Below, in pieces: positions 42,128 to 51,163 of a stretch of DNA of 61,922 bases. Where the stretch lies: contig NZ_ALPT02000019.1 of NCBI RefSeq assembly GCF_000292245.2, positions 1 to 61,922 of the forward strand. Direction: 5' to 3'. Position 1 is the stretch's first letter. Each line of letters opens with the position of its first letter. The position numbers were made by a program, and so were the translations under genes. The notes under the pieces were generated by a model. That model was given only the letters and a program-made list of their open reading frames with translations. It was not told the DNA's origin and made no database searches. Source of the stretch: Alkalihalobacillus alcalophilus ATCC 27647 = CGMCC 1.3604 (GTDB lineage: Bacteria; Bacillota; Bacilli; Bacillales; Bacillaceae_D).

Positions 42128-42987
42128 GATAAAAGCCCTCTCCTCATTGCTGATTGGATCGTATTTTCTAATAGCATCGTAATCGTCATTGGGCCGACCC
42201 CACCAGGAACAGGGGTAATATAAGAGACGACATTCTTTACATTTTCAAAATCGACATCGCCATAAAGCTTTCCATCGACTCGATTAATACCAACATCAAT
42301 CACAATCGCATCTTGTTTGACATCGTCAGCTTTAATGATCCGGTCACGTCCAACTGCAACGATCAAGACATCTGCTTTGGTCGTTAATTCTCTAAGGTTA
42401 CGGGTTTTTGAGTGACAATAAGTAACGGTCGCATTTTTGTTCAATAGTAATTGTCCAACAGGTTTGCCGACAATATTACTGCGCCCAATGACAACAACAT
42501 GTTTGCCTTCTAAATTAATTTTTGTTTCCTTTAGCATTTCTAAAATACCAAATGGTGTACATGGTAGGAATGTTTCTTCACCAATCATCATTTTCCCAAT
42601 ATTAATTGGATGAAATCCATCGACGTCTTTTTGGGGAGAGATCCGCTCAATCACTTCACGTTCTCTTATTTGTTTAGGTAGTGGGAGTTGTACTAATATT
42701 CCATCAATGTCGTTATCATTGTTTAAACGATCAATTTCGACTAATAAAGTTTGTTCCGATGCACTTTCTGGAAGCTCTATTAATTCTGAGTAAATCCCTA
42801 CTTCTTTACAAGCCTTTTGTTTTGAGCGGACATAGGTTTGTGATGCTGGATCCTCCCCTACTAAGATGACAGCTAACCCTGGTACGATTCCTTTATTTGC
42901 TAACGCTTCTACTTTTTCTTTTATCGCCATTTTTTTGTTCTTTGCTATCTTTTTTCCGTCTAGAATCGTGGCTGTCACCTGCTTCAC
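42121..42987 (-). CDS. folD: bifunctional methylenetetrahydrofolate dehydrogenase/cyclohydrolase
   Basis: A 288-residue enzyme. SQTYVRSKQKACKEVGI holds the catalytic Tyr and Lys; DGILVQLPLPKQI is the folate loop; GRSNIVGKPVGQLLLNKNAT is the NADP site and VTPVPGGVGPMT-like ITPVPGGVGPMTITML closes the pocket. Interconverts 5,10-methylene- and 10-formyl-tetrahydrofolate. Follows nusB by 12 bases on the same strand. Confidence 0.96.
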   Translation of the reverse strand: MKQVTATILDGKKIAKNKKMAIKEKVEALANKGIVPGLAVILVGEDPASQTYVRSKQKACKEVGIYSELIELPESASEQTLLVEIDRLNNDNDIDGILVQLPLPKQIREREVIERISPQKDVDGFHPINIGKMMIGEETFLPCTPFGILEMLKETKINLEGKHVVVIGRSNIVGKPVGQLLLNKNATVTYCHSKTRNLRELTTKADVLIVAVGRDRIIKADDVKQDAIVIDVGINRVDGKLYGDVDFENVKNVVSYITPVPGGVGPMTITMLLENTIQSAMRRGLLSC

Positions 42988-42999
42988 TCCTTTTTTTCT

Positions 43000-43395
43000 C
43001 TATTTATTTAATTCCTCCATTGATTTGGAAAGCACACCATTAATAAATTTCCCGGATTCTTCCCCTCCAAATGCTTTGGCTAACTCAATGGCTTCGTTAA
43101 ACGTGACATTTTTCGGAATGTCGTCAATATATTGCATTTCATATAAAGCCATTCTTGTAATCGCACGGTCAACATGGCCCATTCGTTCGATTGTCCAGCC
43201 GACTAAATTAGCGGAAATAATAGTATCTAATTCTGCTTTATGTTCGACGGTTCCGAAAATCAAATCTTTTAAAAATCCACTCGCTTCTTCTCCTGTATCA
43301 AGCACACTTTCTAACGCTTCATTCGGCTCTGATTGAGCCACATCCATTTGGTATAAAGCTTGTGCAGCTCTTAACCTTGCTACTCTACGATTCAT
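43000..43395 (-). CDS. nusB: transcription antitermination protein NusB
   Basis: A 131-residue all-helical protein: MNRRVARLRAAQALYQMDVA is the arginine-rich RNA-binding start and FNEAIELAKAFGGEESGKF is the conserved NusB C-terminal segment (with FINGVLSK). With NusE it binds boxA in rRNA transcripts. Order nusB-folD-xseA-xseB is typical. Confidence 0.96.
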   Translation of the reverse strand: MNRRVARLRAAQALYQMDVAQSEPNEALESVLDTGEEASGFLKDLIFGTVEHKAELDTIISANLVGWTIERMGHVDRAITRMALYEMQYIDDIPKNVTFNEAIELAKAFGGEESGKFINGVLSKSMEELNK

Positions 43396-43513
43396 ATTTT
43401 GTCTTTGCTCCTTTAAGCTTGTTTAATACGTTGATAATACCATAGTGGAAAGTGCCTGTCACTTGTCGAAAGAAGGTAGGCAAATCGCCAATTGCCTCTA
43501 AGTAACAGCCACC

Positions 43514-43550
43514 TAAAAAAAACAGTCAAGCTTATACTCTTGACTGTTTC
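43514..43550 (-). terminator. terminator of the asp23 gene
   Basis: Minus-strand stem AAACAGTCAAG and CTTGACTGTTT followed by TTTT. It lies between asp23/acc and nusB, so these are separate transcripts. Confidence 0.85.
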
Positions 43551-43576
43551 AAAACCGAGCTGAATAAAACACTTTT

Positions 43577-43975
43577 TTATTTTTCTTCAACAACAGCTTC
43601 TGTTGTTTCAAATTGAATGCCAACAACATGAACATTGATCGCATTTAATTGGATAGCCGTCATTGTTTGAAGAGCTTGTTGAATATTCGTTTGAATAAGT
43701 TTCGCAACTTCTGGTACAGACACACCATACATAATGACAACTGATACATCAACTAAAATCCCGTCATCATTTAAGTCAACACGTACGCCTTTACCATGAT
43801 TTTTTCTTCCTAGCTTTTCAGCAACACCTGAGGCAAAATTCCCTCTCATATTGGCGACACCTTCCACTTCAGAAGCCGCAATCCCTGCGATTACTTCAAT
43901 CACTTCAGGTGAAATTTCTACTTTTCCCAATTCGCTTTTTTGCTCATCTAATTCTAAAATATGATTCTCGTTCAT
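43577..43975 (-). CDS. yqhY: Asp23/Gls24 family alkaline shock protein, YqhY
   Basis: A 132-residue Asp23/Gls24 protein: GKVEISPEVIEVIAGIAASE, GVANMRGNFASGVAEKLGR and VNDDG-like DLNDDGILVDVSVVIMYGVSVP are the family motifs. In Bacillus yqhY is linked to accB-accC and its loss causes suppressor mutations in acc genes, so it probably adjusts fatty acid synthesis. The start at 43975 is set by GGAGG 8 bases ahead; TTG five codons upstream lies in that site. Confidence 0.93.
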   Translation of the reverse strand: MNENHILELDEQKSELGKVEISPEVIEVIAGIAASEVEGVANMRGNFASGVAEKLGRKNHGKGVRVDLNDDGILVDVSVVIMYGVSVPEVAKLIQTNIQQALQTMTAIQLNAINVHVVGIQFETTEAVVEEK

Positions 43976-43999
43976 TTTCATTTCCTCCAATCTATTCGA

Positions 44000-45358
44000 T
44001 TACTTACTATCTTCCATAATCGCATGTTCTTCTAGGAATTTTGTATTAAAATCCCCAGAAACAAATGTCTCATGATTTAACAGACGGATGTGGAATGGAA
44101 TCGTTGTATCAATTCCCTCAACTTCAAATTCAGAAAGAGCCCGTTTCATTCTAGCAATAGCCTCTTCTCTTGTCGCCCCGTGAGTAATGACTTTGGCGAC
44201 CATTGAATCATAAAATGGGGAAATTGTATAACCTGAGTATACCGCAGAATCAATTCGAACACCTAGTCCACCAGGTACTAAATAAGAAGTTACCGTCCCT
44301 GGTGAAGGCATAAAGTTCTTTTTCGCATTTTCTGCATTAATCCGACATTCAATCGACCAGCCATTAAACGTTACATCTTCTTGTCTAAACGATAACGGTT
44401 TTCCGTTTGCCACATGAATCTGCTCTTTGATTAAATCGATACCGGTCACCATTTCTGTTACTGGATGCTCAACCTGAATGCGAGTATTCATTTCCATAAA
44501 ATAAAAATCGCCTGTGCGGTGGTCAAAAATAAACTCGATTGTTCCTGCTCCCGTATATTCAACCGCTTCCGCTGCTTTTACAGCTGCATCTCCCATCTCT
44601 TTACGTTTCTCTTCTGAAATCGCTGGTGATGGTGTTTCCTCAAGTAGCTTTTGAAGGCGACGTTGAATGCTGCAATCTCTTTCCCCTAAGTGAACCGTAT
44701 TGCCATGCTCATCGGCAATGACTTGAATTTCAACATGACGAAAATCTTCAATATACTTTTCAATATAAACACCAGGATTTCCAAAGTTGGCTTGAGCTTC
44801 TTTTTGAGTAATATTGATGCCCTTTTTTAGTTCTTCAGGATTTTTGGCGACACGAATCCCTTTTCCGCCACCACCGGCTGTTGCTTTAATAATCACAGGA
44901 TAACCAATTTCGTTTGCCACTTTTAAGCCAGCGTCAACATCTTCTACAATACCATCTGAACCAGGAACAATAGGAACACCAGCTTGGGCCATCGTTTCCC
45001 TTGCTACATCCTTTGTCCCCATGCGGCTAATTGCTTGCGGACTCGGGCCAACAAATTTAATATTACACGCTGCACAAATTTCAGCAAAATCAGGGTTTTC
45101 AGCTAAAAATCCATAGCCCGGATGAATCGCATCTGACTCTGTTAACGTCGCGACACTCATAATATTAGTGAAATTCAAATAACTTTGGCTAGCAGGTGTT
45201 GGTCCTATACAATAAGCCTCGTCCGCGAGTTTAACATGGAGAGCGTCTCTATCTGCTTCTGAGTAGACAGCAACCGTTTCAATATCTAGTTCTTGACATG
45301 CTCGAATAATCCGAACGGCAATTTCTCCTCTATTTGCGACTAGTAATTTTTTTATCAT
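44000..45358 (-). CDS. accC: acetyl-CoA carboxylase biotin carboxylase
   Basis: A 452-residue ATP-grasp biotin carboxylase. KKLLVANRGEIAVRIIRACQ starts the BC N-domain; ATAGGGGKGIRVAKN is the ATP lid; FYFMEMNTRIQVEHPVTEMV is the catalytic core with the metal and bicarbonate residues. It carboxylates biotin on AccB in the first step of fatty acid synthesis. AGGAG lies before the ATG, and accB is 18 bases upstream. Confidence 0.97.
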   Translation of the reverse strand: MIKKLLVANRGEIAVRIIRACQELDIETVAVYSEADRDALHVKLADEAYCIGPTPASQSYLNFTNIMSVATLTESDAIHPGYGFLAENPDFAEICAACNIKFVGPSPQAISRMGTKDVARETMAQAGVPIVPGSDGIVEDVDAGLKVANEIGYPVIIKATAGGGGKGIRVAKNPEELKKGINITQKEAQANFGNPGVYIEKYIEDFRHVEIQVIADEHGNTVHLGERDCSIQRRLQKLLEETPSPAISEEKRKEMGDAAVKAAEAVEYTGAGTIEFIFDHRTGDFYFMEMNTRIQVEHPVTEMVTGIDLIKEQIHVANGKPLSFRQEDVTFNGWSIECRINAENAKKNFMPSPGTVTSYLVPGGLGVRIDSAVYSGYTISPFYDSMVAKVITHGATREEAIARMKRALSEFEVEGIDTTIPFHIRLLNHETFVSGDFNTKFLEEHAIMEDSK

Positions 45359-45376
45359 GATTACACTCTCCTACTA

Positions 45377-45862
45377 TTATCTTGGTGCTACGACAAATAA
45401 TGGTTGACCAAACTCTACAAGTTCGCCATTTTCCGCTAAAACTTCAACGATTTTCCCTTTTATTTCTGCTTCAATTTCATTCATCAGCTTCATCGCTTCT
45501 ACGATACAAACAACCGTATCCTCTGTCACTTGATCTCCAGCTTCAACATAAACCGGTGAATCAGGAGAAGGGGCGGTATAAAAAGTTCCGACCATCGGAG
45601 AAGTGATGGTATGCAGATTCTCTTCTTTACTCACGGCACTCTTTACTTGTTCTGATGCTTCCACAGTTTCCGCAACTTCTGCTTCAACCGTCTCTTTTAC
45701 TTCATGCGAAACGGCTGGCACAAATGAAGTCACTTGAGCTACCTGTCCATTAGAAGGTTTTTTTAAATGGAGCTTCGTACCTTCTTCTTCATAATTAAAT
45801 TCCTCTAAACCAGATTCATTGACTGCTTTAATTAATTCTTTAATTTCTTTTACAGATAACAT
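45377..45862 (-). CDS. accB: acetyl-CoA carboxylase biotin carboxyl carrier protein
   Basis: A 161-residue protein: helical N-terminus (MLSVKEIKELIKAVNESGLE), Pro/Ala/Glu-rich linker, and the biotinyl domain with the biotin Lys in EAMKLMNEI. GSP-type TSPMVGTFYTAPSPDSPVYV precedes it. The start at 45862 has AAGGAG 9 bases ahead; upstream in-frame ATG at 45916 lacks a site. Confidence 0.96.
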   Translation of the reverse strand: MLSVKEIKELIKAVNESGLEEFNYEEEGTKLHLKKPSNGQVAQVTSFVPAVSHEVKETVEAEVAETVEASEQVKSAVSKEENLHTITSPMVGTFYTAPSPDSPVYVEAGDQVTEDTVVCIVEAMKLMNEIEAEIKGKIVEVLAENGELVEFGQPLFVVAPR

Positions 45863-46003
45863 ATATGTACGCTCCTTTGAAAACGATGTAATTAGTACCT
45901 CATAATAGAAGTACATCGCATATTATACCACAAGTTATTTTTCCGATATATCGTTACGTTAAAAACTATTTCGTTATTTAATGTACTTATTCGCTCTCCT
46001 AGC

Positions 46004-46033
46004 AAAAAAACCTCCATTATGTAAATAATGGAG
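46004..46033 (-). terminator. terminator upstream of accB
   Basis: Minus-strand stem CTCCATTAT and ATAATGGAG, then TTTTTTT. It ends the unknown gene at 46090 and isolates it from accB. Confidence 0.85.
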
Positions 46034-46089
46034 CGAATTTTTATTTGAGCATTTTCTACATAAAACTAGTTTTTGTAGAATGAATGAAG

Positions 46090-46467
46090 TTATTCTGTTT
46101 CTTCTTGACTTTCAACAACCGTTTCAGCTTCTGCTTTTAATAAAGCCTCTTTTTTATACTGACGGAAAATCGGGAACTCTGATAAATTATCAGGAATCTT
46201 ACCATCTTCTAATAAGATAATCTTTACAATGTCTTTATTTCTTGCCATATGATATCGTTCATCATAACTATTTTCGAGCGTATATTTTTTTAAATTTTGA
46301 TAATCTTCTTCTTGAATGGAAACGGTGTAAGAGTCCCCATCATTCGCTTCAAAGTGCTGTTCAAATCCAATTTCAAATTCAACAATTTGGATATTATCAT
46401 TTTTTAAATTTCTCGTTTGCTCCAGAACAGCCTTTGCTCCCTCTGTTAAATCAGTCCATTCCATCAT
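46090..46467 (-). CDS. unknown 125-residue protein between spoIIIAH and accB
   Basis: A soluble acidic protein, no signal peptide. It starts MMEWTDLTEGAKAVLEQTRN and continues with an alternating strand pattern (IQIVEFEIGFEQHFEANDGD, SYTVSIQEEDYQNLKKYTLE), then a helical acidic tail ending QEETE. The family was not recognised. In B. subtilis spoIIIAH is followed directly by accB, so this is an insertion into a conserved neighbourhood. GAGGAG lies 5-8 bases before the first or second ATG. Confidence 0.6.
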   Translation of the reverse strand: MMEWTDLTEGAKAVLEQTRNLKNDNIQIVEFEIGFEQHFEANDGDSYTVSIQEEDYQNLKKYTLENSYDERYHMARNKDIVKIILLEDGKIPDNLSEFPIFRQYKKEALLKAEAETVVESQEETE

Positions 46468-46623
46468 AATCGCTCCTCATAAACATAAGATACATTGTCG
46501 TATTATACCATGCCCGAACAGGCAATGCACATTAATTGATAAAACGATGTAAAAAGACTTTCGTTAAGAGGGTTGATACGAGGCCACTTCCACACCAATC
46601 AAACCACCATTCCTAAAATCCAT

Positions 46624-46669
46624 TAAAAAAGGATGAAGAGGTTTAATGACCTTCTCATCCTTTTTTTCT
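46624..46669 (-). terminator. terminator of the spoIIIA operon
   Basis: Minus-strand stem AAAGGATGAGAAGGTCATT and CCTCTTCATCCTTT with TTTT; ends spoIIIAH. Confidence 0.85.
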
Positions 46670-46703
46670 TAGCAATTGCTACGAGTGACAGCCTCACCCT
46701 TTA

Positions 46704-47384
46704 TTATTTCGTATAATTAACAGCTACTTCTACATTTCTGCCCACTTTTTCACCTGCGATATCCATAATTTTCACAGAATCTTCTCTTGTTAATTCCTCT
46801 GCTTGGACATGGATTTCAACCGCACCATCTGACATGAGAACTAAGACATTTTCATACCCGCCATCAATTTGAATCGCTCTTTCTAGTTCTTCTTCTAGTT
46901 GAGCTAGTTGCTGAAGTTCCTTTGTTTTATCCAGCGCTAGAGAAACTTCAGATGGACTTGATTCAGGTGAGCTTACTACATTATTATTCTCCTCTTCTGC
47001 ACGATGACGTGATTCTTGTAAAGACATTTTTTGCATTGCAAAGACATCTGCAGCTTCTGGATTAGCCACTGTGCCTTCCATTTCTTCAGCTTCTTCAAAC
47101 ACTTCAGAAACATTTACAACACTATCTTGTTGATCCGCATCATTAGCTCCATCAGATGGTGCCTCTTCTTGGTCACCATCTGCCTTGTCACCGTCTGCTT
47201 CGTCACCTTCTTCTTTATCGGATTCTCCAGCCTCTCTATCATCATTTTCCATACTATCCATTTCCCCAGTATCAACCGCTGCTAGATCACCGCCATTTGC
47301 TCCTGGTAAAATATAATAGACGGATAAGACAACGATCAAACTTAACATTGTTAATAACCATACCGTTTGTTTTTTTAGTACCAT
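46704..47384 (-). CDS. spoIIIAH: SpoIIIAH, channel component of the engulfed forespore
   Basis: A 226-residue protein with a membrane helix at about residues 8-27 and an acidic spacer (DDREAGESDKEEGDEADGDK), then the YscJ/FliF-like ring domain (QLEEELERAIQIDGGYENVL, EIHVQAEELTREDSVKIMDI, VGRNVEVAVNY). It is made in the mother cell and binds SpoIIQ across the septum. The spacer is longer and more acidic than in B. subtilis. Start ATG overlaps the spoIIIAG stop by one base. Confidence 0.95.
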   Translation of the reverse strand: MVLKKQTVWLLTMLSLIVVLSVYYILPGANGGDLAAVDTGEMDSMENDDREAGESDKEEGDEADGDKADGDQEEAPSDGANDADQQDSVVNVSEVFEEAEEMEGTVANPEAADVFAMQKMSLQESRHRAEEENNNVVSSPESSPSEVSLALDKTKELQQLAQLEEELERAIQIDGGYENVLVLMSDGAVEIHVQAEELTREDSVKIMDIAGEKVGRNVEVAVNYTK

Positions 47385-48067
47385 TATTCATCCTCCTCTA
47401 TTTTTTTCGGCATTACGGACACTCGATGTGTCGGGACGTCTAATACTCGGCTCACAGCCTCCACTACATAGCTTTTCACTTGAGCATTTTCTACCCCCCT
47501 TGCGACAACGAGTACCCCACTAACGCTCGGTTTTTCTGTTTTTACTAATATAGGTTCTTCAGTATCCCCTGTCCGAACGATCACTACTTGTTCGTCCTCA
47601 GTAAAGTCTTCTACCTCTCTCGTTCCCCCTTCACGATCTACTTCTTTTGTATTTTGTTGTTTCTGATTTCGATTTCTTTCAAAAATACTTTTTTCAGATT
47701 CAGCGAAAGTAATCATTACATCGGTATTACTTACACCAGCAATTTGGTTCAAAATTTCTTTCAATTGATTTTCATAGCGGTTTTCATAATCTTGTATCGA
47801 GTTTGGATCTTCAGTCGTTTTTCCAAATGCTTCTTCTGTTTCTTCGTCATTCTCTCTCGGTGGGTCACTATATACCGGCTCGCTCGGTCCAGAACTTAAG
47901 TCATTTTCATCATCAGAAATGACCATGTTCGCTAATACCATTAACATTAATCCAACACAGCCTAGAAGTAGCACATAGTGTAAGGGAATTTTTTTCTTCT
48001 TATCCTGGGATGGTGGTTGAAAAAGCTTCTTCAACCATTGATTATCCTTTTTTTCCTTCTCACTCAA
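47384..48067 (-). CDS. spoIIIAG: SpoIIIAG, ring protein of the feeding-tube channel
   Basis: A 227-residue protein: short basic N-terminus, membrane helix at about 24-44 (HYVLLLGCVGLMLMVLANMV), and an YscJ-like domain (YENQLKEILNQIAGVSNTDV, SVSGVLVVARGVENAQVKSY, LDVPTHRVSVMPK). The start is TTG at 48067, which overlaps the spoIIIAF stop in TTGAGTGA and has GGAGGGG upstream; an ATG at 48148 would extend 89 bases into spoIIIAF and gives a non-family tail. Confidence 0.93.
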   Translation of the reverse strand: MSEKEKKDNQWLKKLFQPPSQDKKKKIPLHYVLLLGCVGLMLMVLANMVISDDENDLSSGPSEPVYSDPPRENDEETEEAFGKTTEDPNSIQDYENRYENQLKEILNQIAGVSNTDVMITFAESEKSIFERNRNQKQQNTKEVDREGGTREVEDFTEDEQVVIVRTGDTEEPILVKTEKPSVSGVLVVARGVENAQVKSYVVEAVSRVLDVPTHRVSVMPKKIEEDE

Positions 48068-48722
48068 ATTCGCTCGCCCCTCCTTTCCAAACGACTGAAA
48101 GTGTTTCTTTTGGAACTTCCCAGCTTTTAACGAGATCTTCTTTAACATCTTCTAATATTGGGTCCTCCGCTTCTTCCACATCTTGCACTTGGCCAAGCGG
48201 GGTGCTCGTATCAATTTTGACTAATGCGACCTCCTTTACTTCTGGGAGTTCACCAGACTCCGCGTCTACTATATGGTCAATATGTGCTCTGATAAAAGCA
48301 ATATCGTCCACAGTAGGGAGCCGGTCCATGAGATGATTCTCTTTCAACTCAAACTCAATTTCTGAAATCTTTAATGAGTAGGACTGTTCCAAGTGTGCAT
48401 CTACTTGTTCTGTTAAAAGGAAAGCCATCTGTTCTGAAATATATGCAGATTGTCCCAACTCTATTTCTTTTTTTTGCAAATTTATAGATTCTTCTATTGA
48501 TTTTTCCTGTAATTCACTGTCAGTAGCAATTGTAAAAAGCCATTCGTCAAAATCTTGCGTAAAAATGGAAAATAAGGGCTGTAATAAAACAATTAAAAGT
48601 AATAAACCAACAACCATTTTCACATATTTTTGAAATGAATTTTTCGGTAAAATTAGCTCTAATATCGTCGCAAGTAAAATTAACAAAATAATATTCGTCA
48701 GCCACTCGATAATAAATGCCAC
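48060..48722 (-). CDS. spoIIIAF: SpoIIIAF
   Basis: A 220-residue protein: two N-terminal membrane helices (about 5-25 and 30-52), then an YscJ-like/coiled ectodomain with many Glu and Gln residues (DVDAHLEQ-type region). Needed for the SpoIIIA-SpoIIQ channel. The start is GTG with GGAGGGG ahead. It follows spoIIIAE by 17 bases. Confidence 0.93.
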   Translation of the reverse strand: MAFIIEWLTNIILLILLATILELILPKNSFQKYVKMVVGLLLLIVLLQPLFSIFTQDFDEWLFTIATDSELQEKSIEESINLQKKEIELGQSAYISEQMAFLLTEQVDAHLEQSYSLKISEIEFELKENHLMDRLPTVDDIAFIRAHIDHIVDAESGELPEVKEVALVKIDTSTPLGQVQDVEEAEDPILEDVKEDLVKSWEVPKETLSVVWKGGASEFE

Positions 48723-48739
48723 TAGATCCCCTCCTCTCC

Positions 48740-49941
48740 TTACCGAATCATAAATGATAAATTACTAGCTGATATCATGATCGTAATGGCCAAAAAGAAC
48801 ATTAAACAGACGATAGCTAAAGCAGCAAAAACATAGATAATCGATTTGCCAATAATCGATAAACATTCAATAATCGGACCGCCTCCTAATGGTTGTAATA
48901 CCGCTGAAGAGAAACTGAAAATGAAGGCTAGTCCTAACACTTTTAAAGCAGGGAAGGCACAGAGAATAAGCAAAATCGCTAATCCGGCAATTCCAACTGT
49001 ATTTTTTAATAAAAGAGAAGCACTTAAAACCGTATCAGCTGCATCTGTAAACATCCGACCGACAACAGGAACAAAATTACCGGCAATAAATTTGGCCGTA
49101 CGTACTGTTAACCCATCAGATACCGCAGTGGACGCTCCTTGTACGGAAATTACTCCTAAAAAGACGGTAAGAAAAACTCCTAATGCTCCGACCGCAATCG
49201 TCCTTAATAAACCTGCTAATTTTGTCACTTTGTAATGGTCTGTTAATGTACTTACAATATTTAAGACCGTAGATAAAAACAGCAAAGGAAAAACCATATA
49301 TTGAATAAGTAAACCACTCGTATGAACAAGAAAGATGATTAATGGATGAAACATAGCAGCAGATGTGATGTTTCCAATTGAAGCCATTAAAGCAAGTAAT
49401 AAAGGCAGCATTGCGACCATAAAATTCGTCATATTGCTAACCGCATACTCCGCATAATCAATCGCTAAGCGAAAACTATTTAAAGCAATAATCATTAAGA
49501 CTAAATACGTAATCGCATAGGCCACTTTACTAATCGTATGTTGTTCAAAAGCATTTTGTAACGATTGCAAAATCATACAAAATATCGTTAATAGTATTAA
49601 GCTTCCAAGTAGCTTCCCACTTACAATTAGTTCATGAAATAAAAACGAACAAGTCCTAATCCCCATTCCTTAAAAGAAAATTGCTTTTCACCAGTTAAAA
49701 AATCAAATAAGGAGCCTTTTTGACTCTCTGGTAAATATCCACCATATTCGGTCGATATTTGTTCCCAGTATTGAACAATCTCATCTAAGTTCAATCGTTG
49801 CAATTGCTGCTCCACAAAACCTTGCTCATCAAAAGGCACTTGTTCTTGCTTCTGGCCTTCCTCGGCTTTGATATAGTCAGGCGAGAGCGAAAAAGCAGCA
49901 AGAGTCATCACCAAAATAAGAAAAAACAGCCGGACTCTCAT
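48740..49941 (-). pseudogene. spoIIIAE: spoIIIAE, broken by a one-base deletion
   Basis: A 400-residue protein once the frame is restored, against 399 in B. subtilis. It starts at 49941 (GGAGGG ahead) with signal-like MRVRLFFLILVMTLAAFSLS and reads to FKEWGLGLVRF, then stops early. The next frame continues LFHELIVSGKLLGSLILLTI and the long polytopic domain to 48740, ending ISASNLSFMIR. The break is at an A-run on the plus strand, 49641-49645, where five bases are seen and six would give the expected LVRFLFHELIVSGK. SpoIIIAE is a membrane core of the SpoIIIA-SpoIIQ channel, so a true break would block sporulation. Confidence 0.85.
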
Positions 49942-49978
49942 GTCATTCCCTCCTCCCTTCTTTAAAGTTTGGTTCCCT

Positions 49979-50377
49979 TTAGGCAGTCGGCAAAAAGGAA
50001 ATGACCATTTCAATAACCGCCGTTAAAATCGGAATCGCCATAACTAAAATTAACACTTTTCCCGCCAATTCAATTTTAGATGCAATAGCAGCTTGTCCGG
50101 CATCTTTCGCAATTTGGGCCCCGAATTCAGCAATATAAGCAATTCCAATAATTTTTAAAATCGTTTGTAAATAAATCATGTTCATATTTGCTTGCTCTGC
50201 AATGCTTTGGAGCATCTGAATTACTTTTGCGATTTCATCTATAAGAAACAGGAAGATAAATACACCAACAAAGACCGTCAATAAAAAGGCAAATTGAGGC
50301 TTTTGTTCTTTCACAACGAGGGCTAGGAAGGTTGCAATAAGCCCTAGCCCAACAATTTGAATAATGTCAATTGTCAT
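49979..50377 (-). CDS. spoIIIAD: SpoIIIAD
   Basis: A 132-residue membrane protein with about four helices: MTIDIIQIVGLGLIATFLAL, FLLTVFVGVFIFLFLIDEIA, LQTILKIIGIAYIAEFGAQI with AKDAGQAAIASKIELAGKVL, and a terminal helix. It matches SpoIIIAD in length and sequence pattern. Close to spoIIIAC with a short gap. Confidence 0.95.
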   Translation of the reverse strand: MTIDIIQIVGLGLIATFLALVVKEQKPQFAFLLTVFVGVFIFLFLIDEIAKVIQMLQSIAEQANMNMIYLQTILKIIGIAYIAEFGAQIAKDAGQAAIASKIELAGKVLILVMAIPILTAVIEMVISFLPTA

Positions 50378-50383
50378 CTCCTC

Positions 50384-50587
50384 CTATCCTTGGAACAAGA
50401 AGACCCCTCTAATTTTTTGGAATAAATCATCGACAATCGTCGCAACCATATATAAAACAACAACAAAGCCAATTAGCGTAACCCAATGGGCCCAGTCTTC
50501 TTTCCCCATCTGTTTGAGAACCGTGTGAATCATAGCAACCACAATCCCTATCCCTGCGATTTGAAAAATGGTGTTCACATCATACAC
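50384..50587 (-). CDS. spoIIIAC: SpoIIIAC
   Basis: A 67-residue membrane protein: IFQIAGIGIVVAMIHTVLKQ, DWAHWVTLIGFVVVLYMVAT and DDLFQKIRGVFLFQG are the family pattern. The start is GTG with GGAGAG 6 bases before. It matches the usual 68-residue size. Confidence 0.94.
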   Translation of the reverse strand: MYDVNTIFQIAGIGIVVAMIHTVLKQMGKEDWAHWVTLIGFVVVLYMVATIVDDLFQKIRGVFLFQG

Positions 50588-50650
50588 CTTTATCTCTCCT
50601 TTACTAAAACGACCTAATTGAGACCCATTATAATATTCAGATTTAAGTAT

Positions 50651-51163
50651 TTAGATAAGAACGATAACAACTAAAACCCCACTTAAAAAACCTAAACTCT
50701 TAATCATTTTTTCATACTTTGCTTGTTTATCTCGGGCTTCTAACTCTTCTCGTTTTAAATGGGTTAGCACTAATTGAATTTGTTTTTTTTGCTGTTCATG
50801 ATCTTGTTGCCCAAGTGTCGCTCCAAATTGTTTCATGATTTCCTTCTCCGTCTCTAATAAAGCGGTATTCGGCCAAACCTCATCCAAGCTCTGTTCCCAA
50901 GCTAAGTAGGCTGAGTCTTCCTTTGCCAAAAGTTTATTAGCAAAGGCTTCATAAAAAGAAGAGATTGGATTTGGAATTTGTTTAGCTATATTTGAACAAG
51001 CTTCAGATAGTGGGGTTAACCCATAGAGCATTTCTGCTTCTAACGATTGCATCGCTGACATGAGCTGTCTAATCTGTCTTGGCCTTTCACTTAGCCGCCT
51101 GGCATATTCAAACCCAACAAAAGTAGTTGTTAATAAAATGAGGACAGCCCCTAACAACTTCAC
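50651..51163 (-). CDS. spoIIIAB: SpoIIIAB
   Basis: A 170-residue protein: N-terminal hydrophobic helix (KLLGAVLILLTTTFVGFEYA), arginine-rich segment RRLSERPRQIRQLMSAMQSL, long helical domain similar to type II secretion GspF-like proteins, and a C-terminal membrane helix. The GTG start at 51163 overlaps the spoIIIAA stop in GTGA and gives the family N-terminus and length (171 in B. subtilis). Confidence 0.94.
   Translation of the reverse strand: MKLLGAVLILLTTTFVGFEYARRLSERPRQIRQLMSAMQSLEAEMLYGLTPLSEACSNIAKQIPNPISSFYEAFANKLLAKEDSAYLAWEQSLDEVWPNTALLETEKEIMKQFGATLGQQDHEQQKKQIQLVLTHLKREELEARDKQAKYEKMIKSLGFLSGVLVVIVLI

Noticed and set aside
43440..43470. AGTGCCTGTCACTTGTCG phrase, similar to one near 52755
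   Set aside because: Short and with only two clear occurrences here; noted as a possible dispersed motif but not enough for a repeat call.
49627..50013. The N-terminal spoIIIAE frame as a separate secreted protein
   Set aside because: Its sequence continues as SpoIIIAE in the next frame and the sum matches the family length, so it is not an independent gene.
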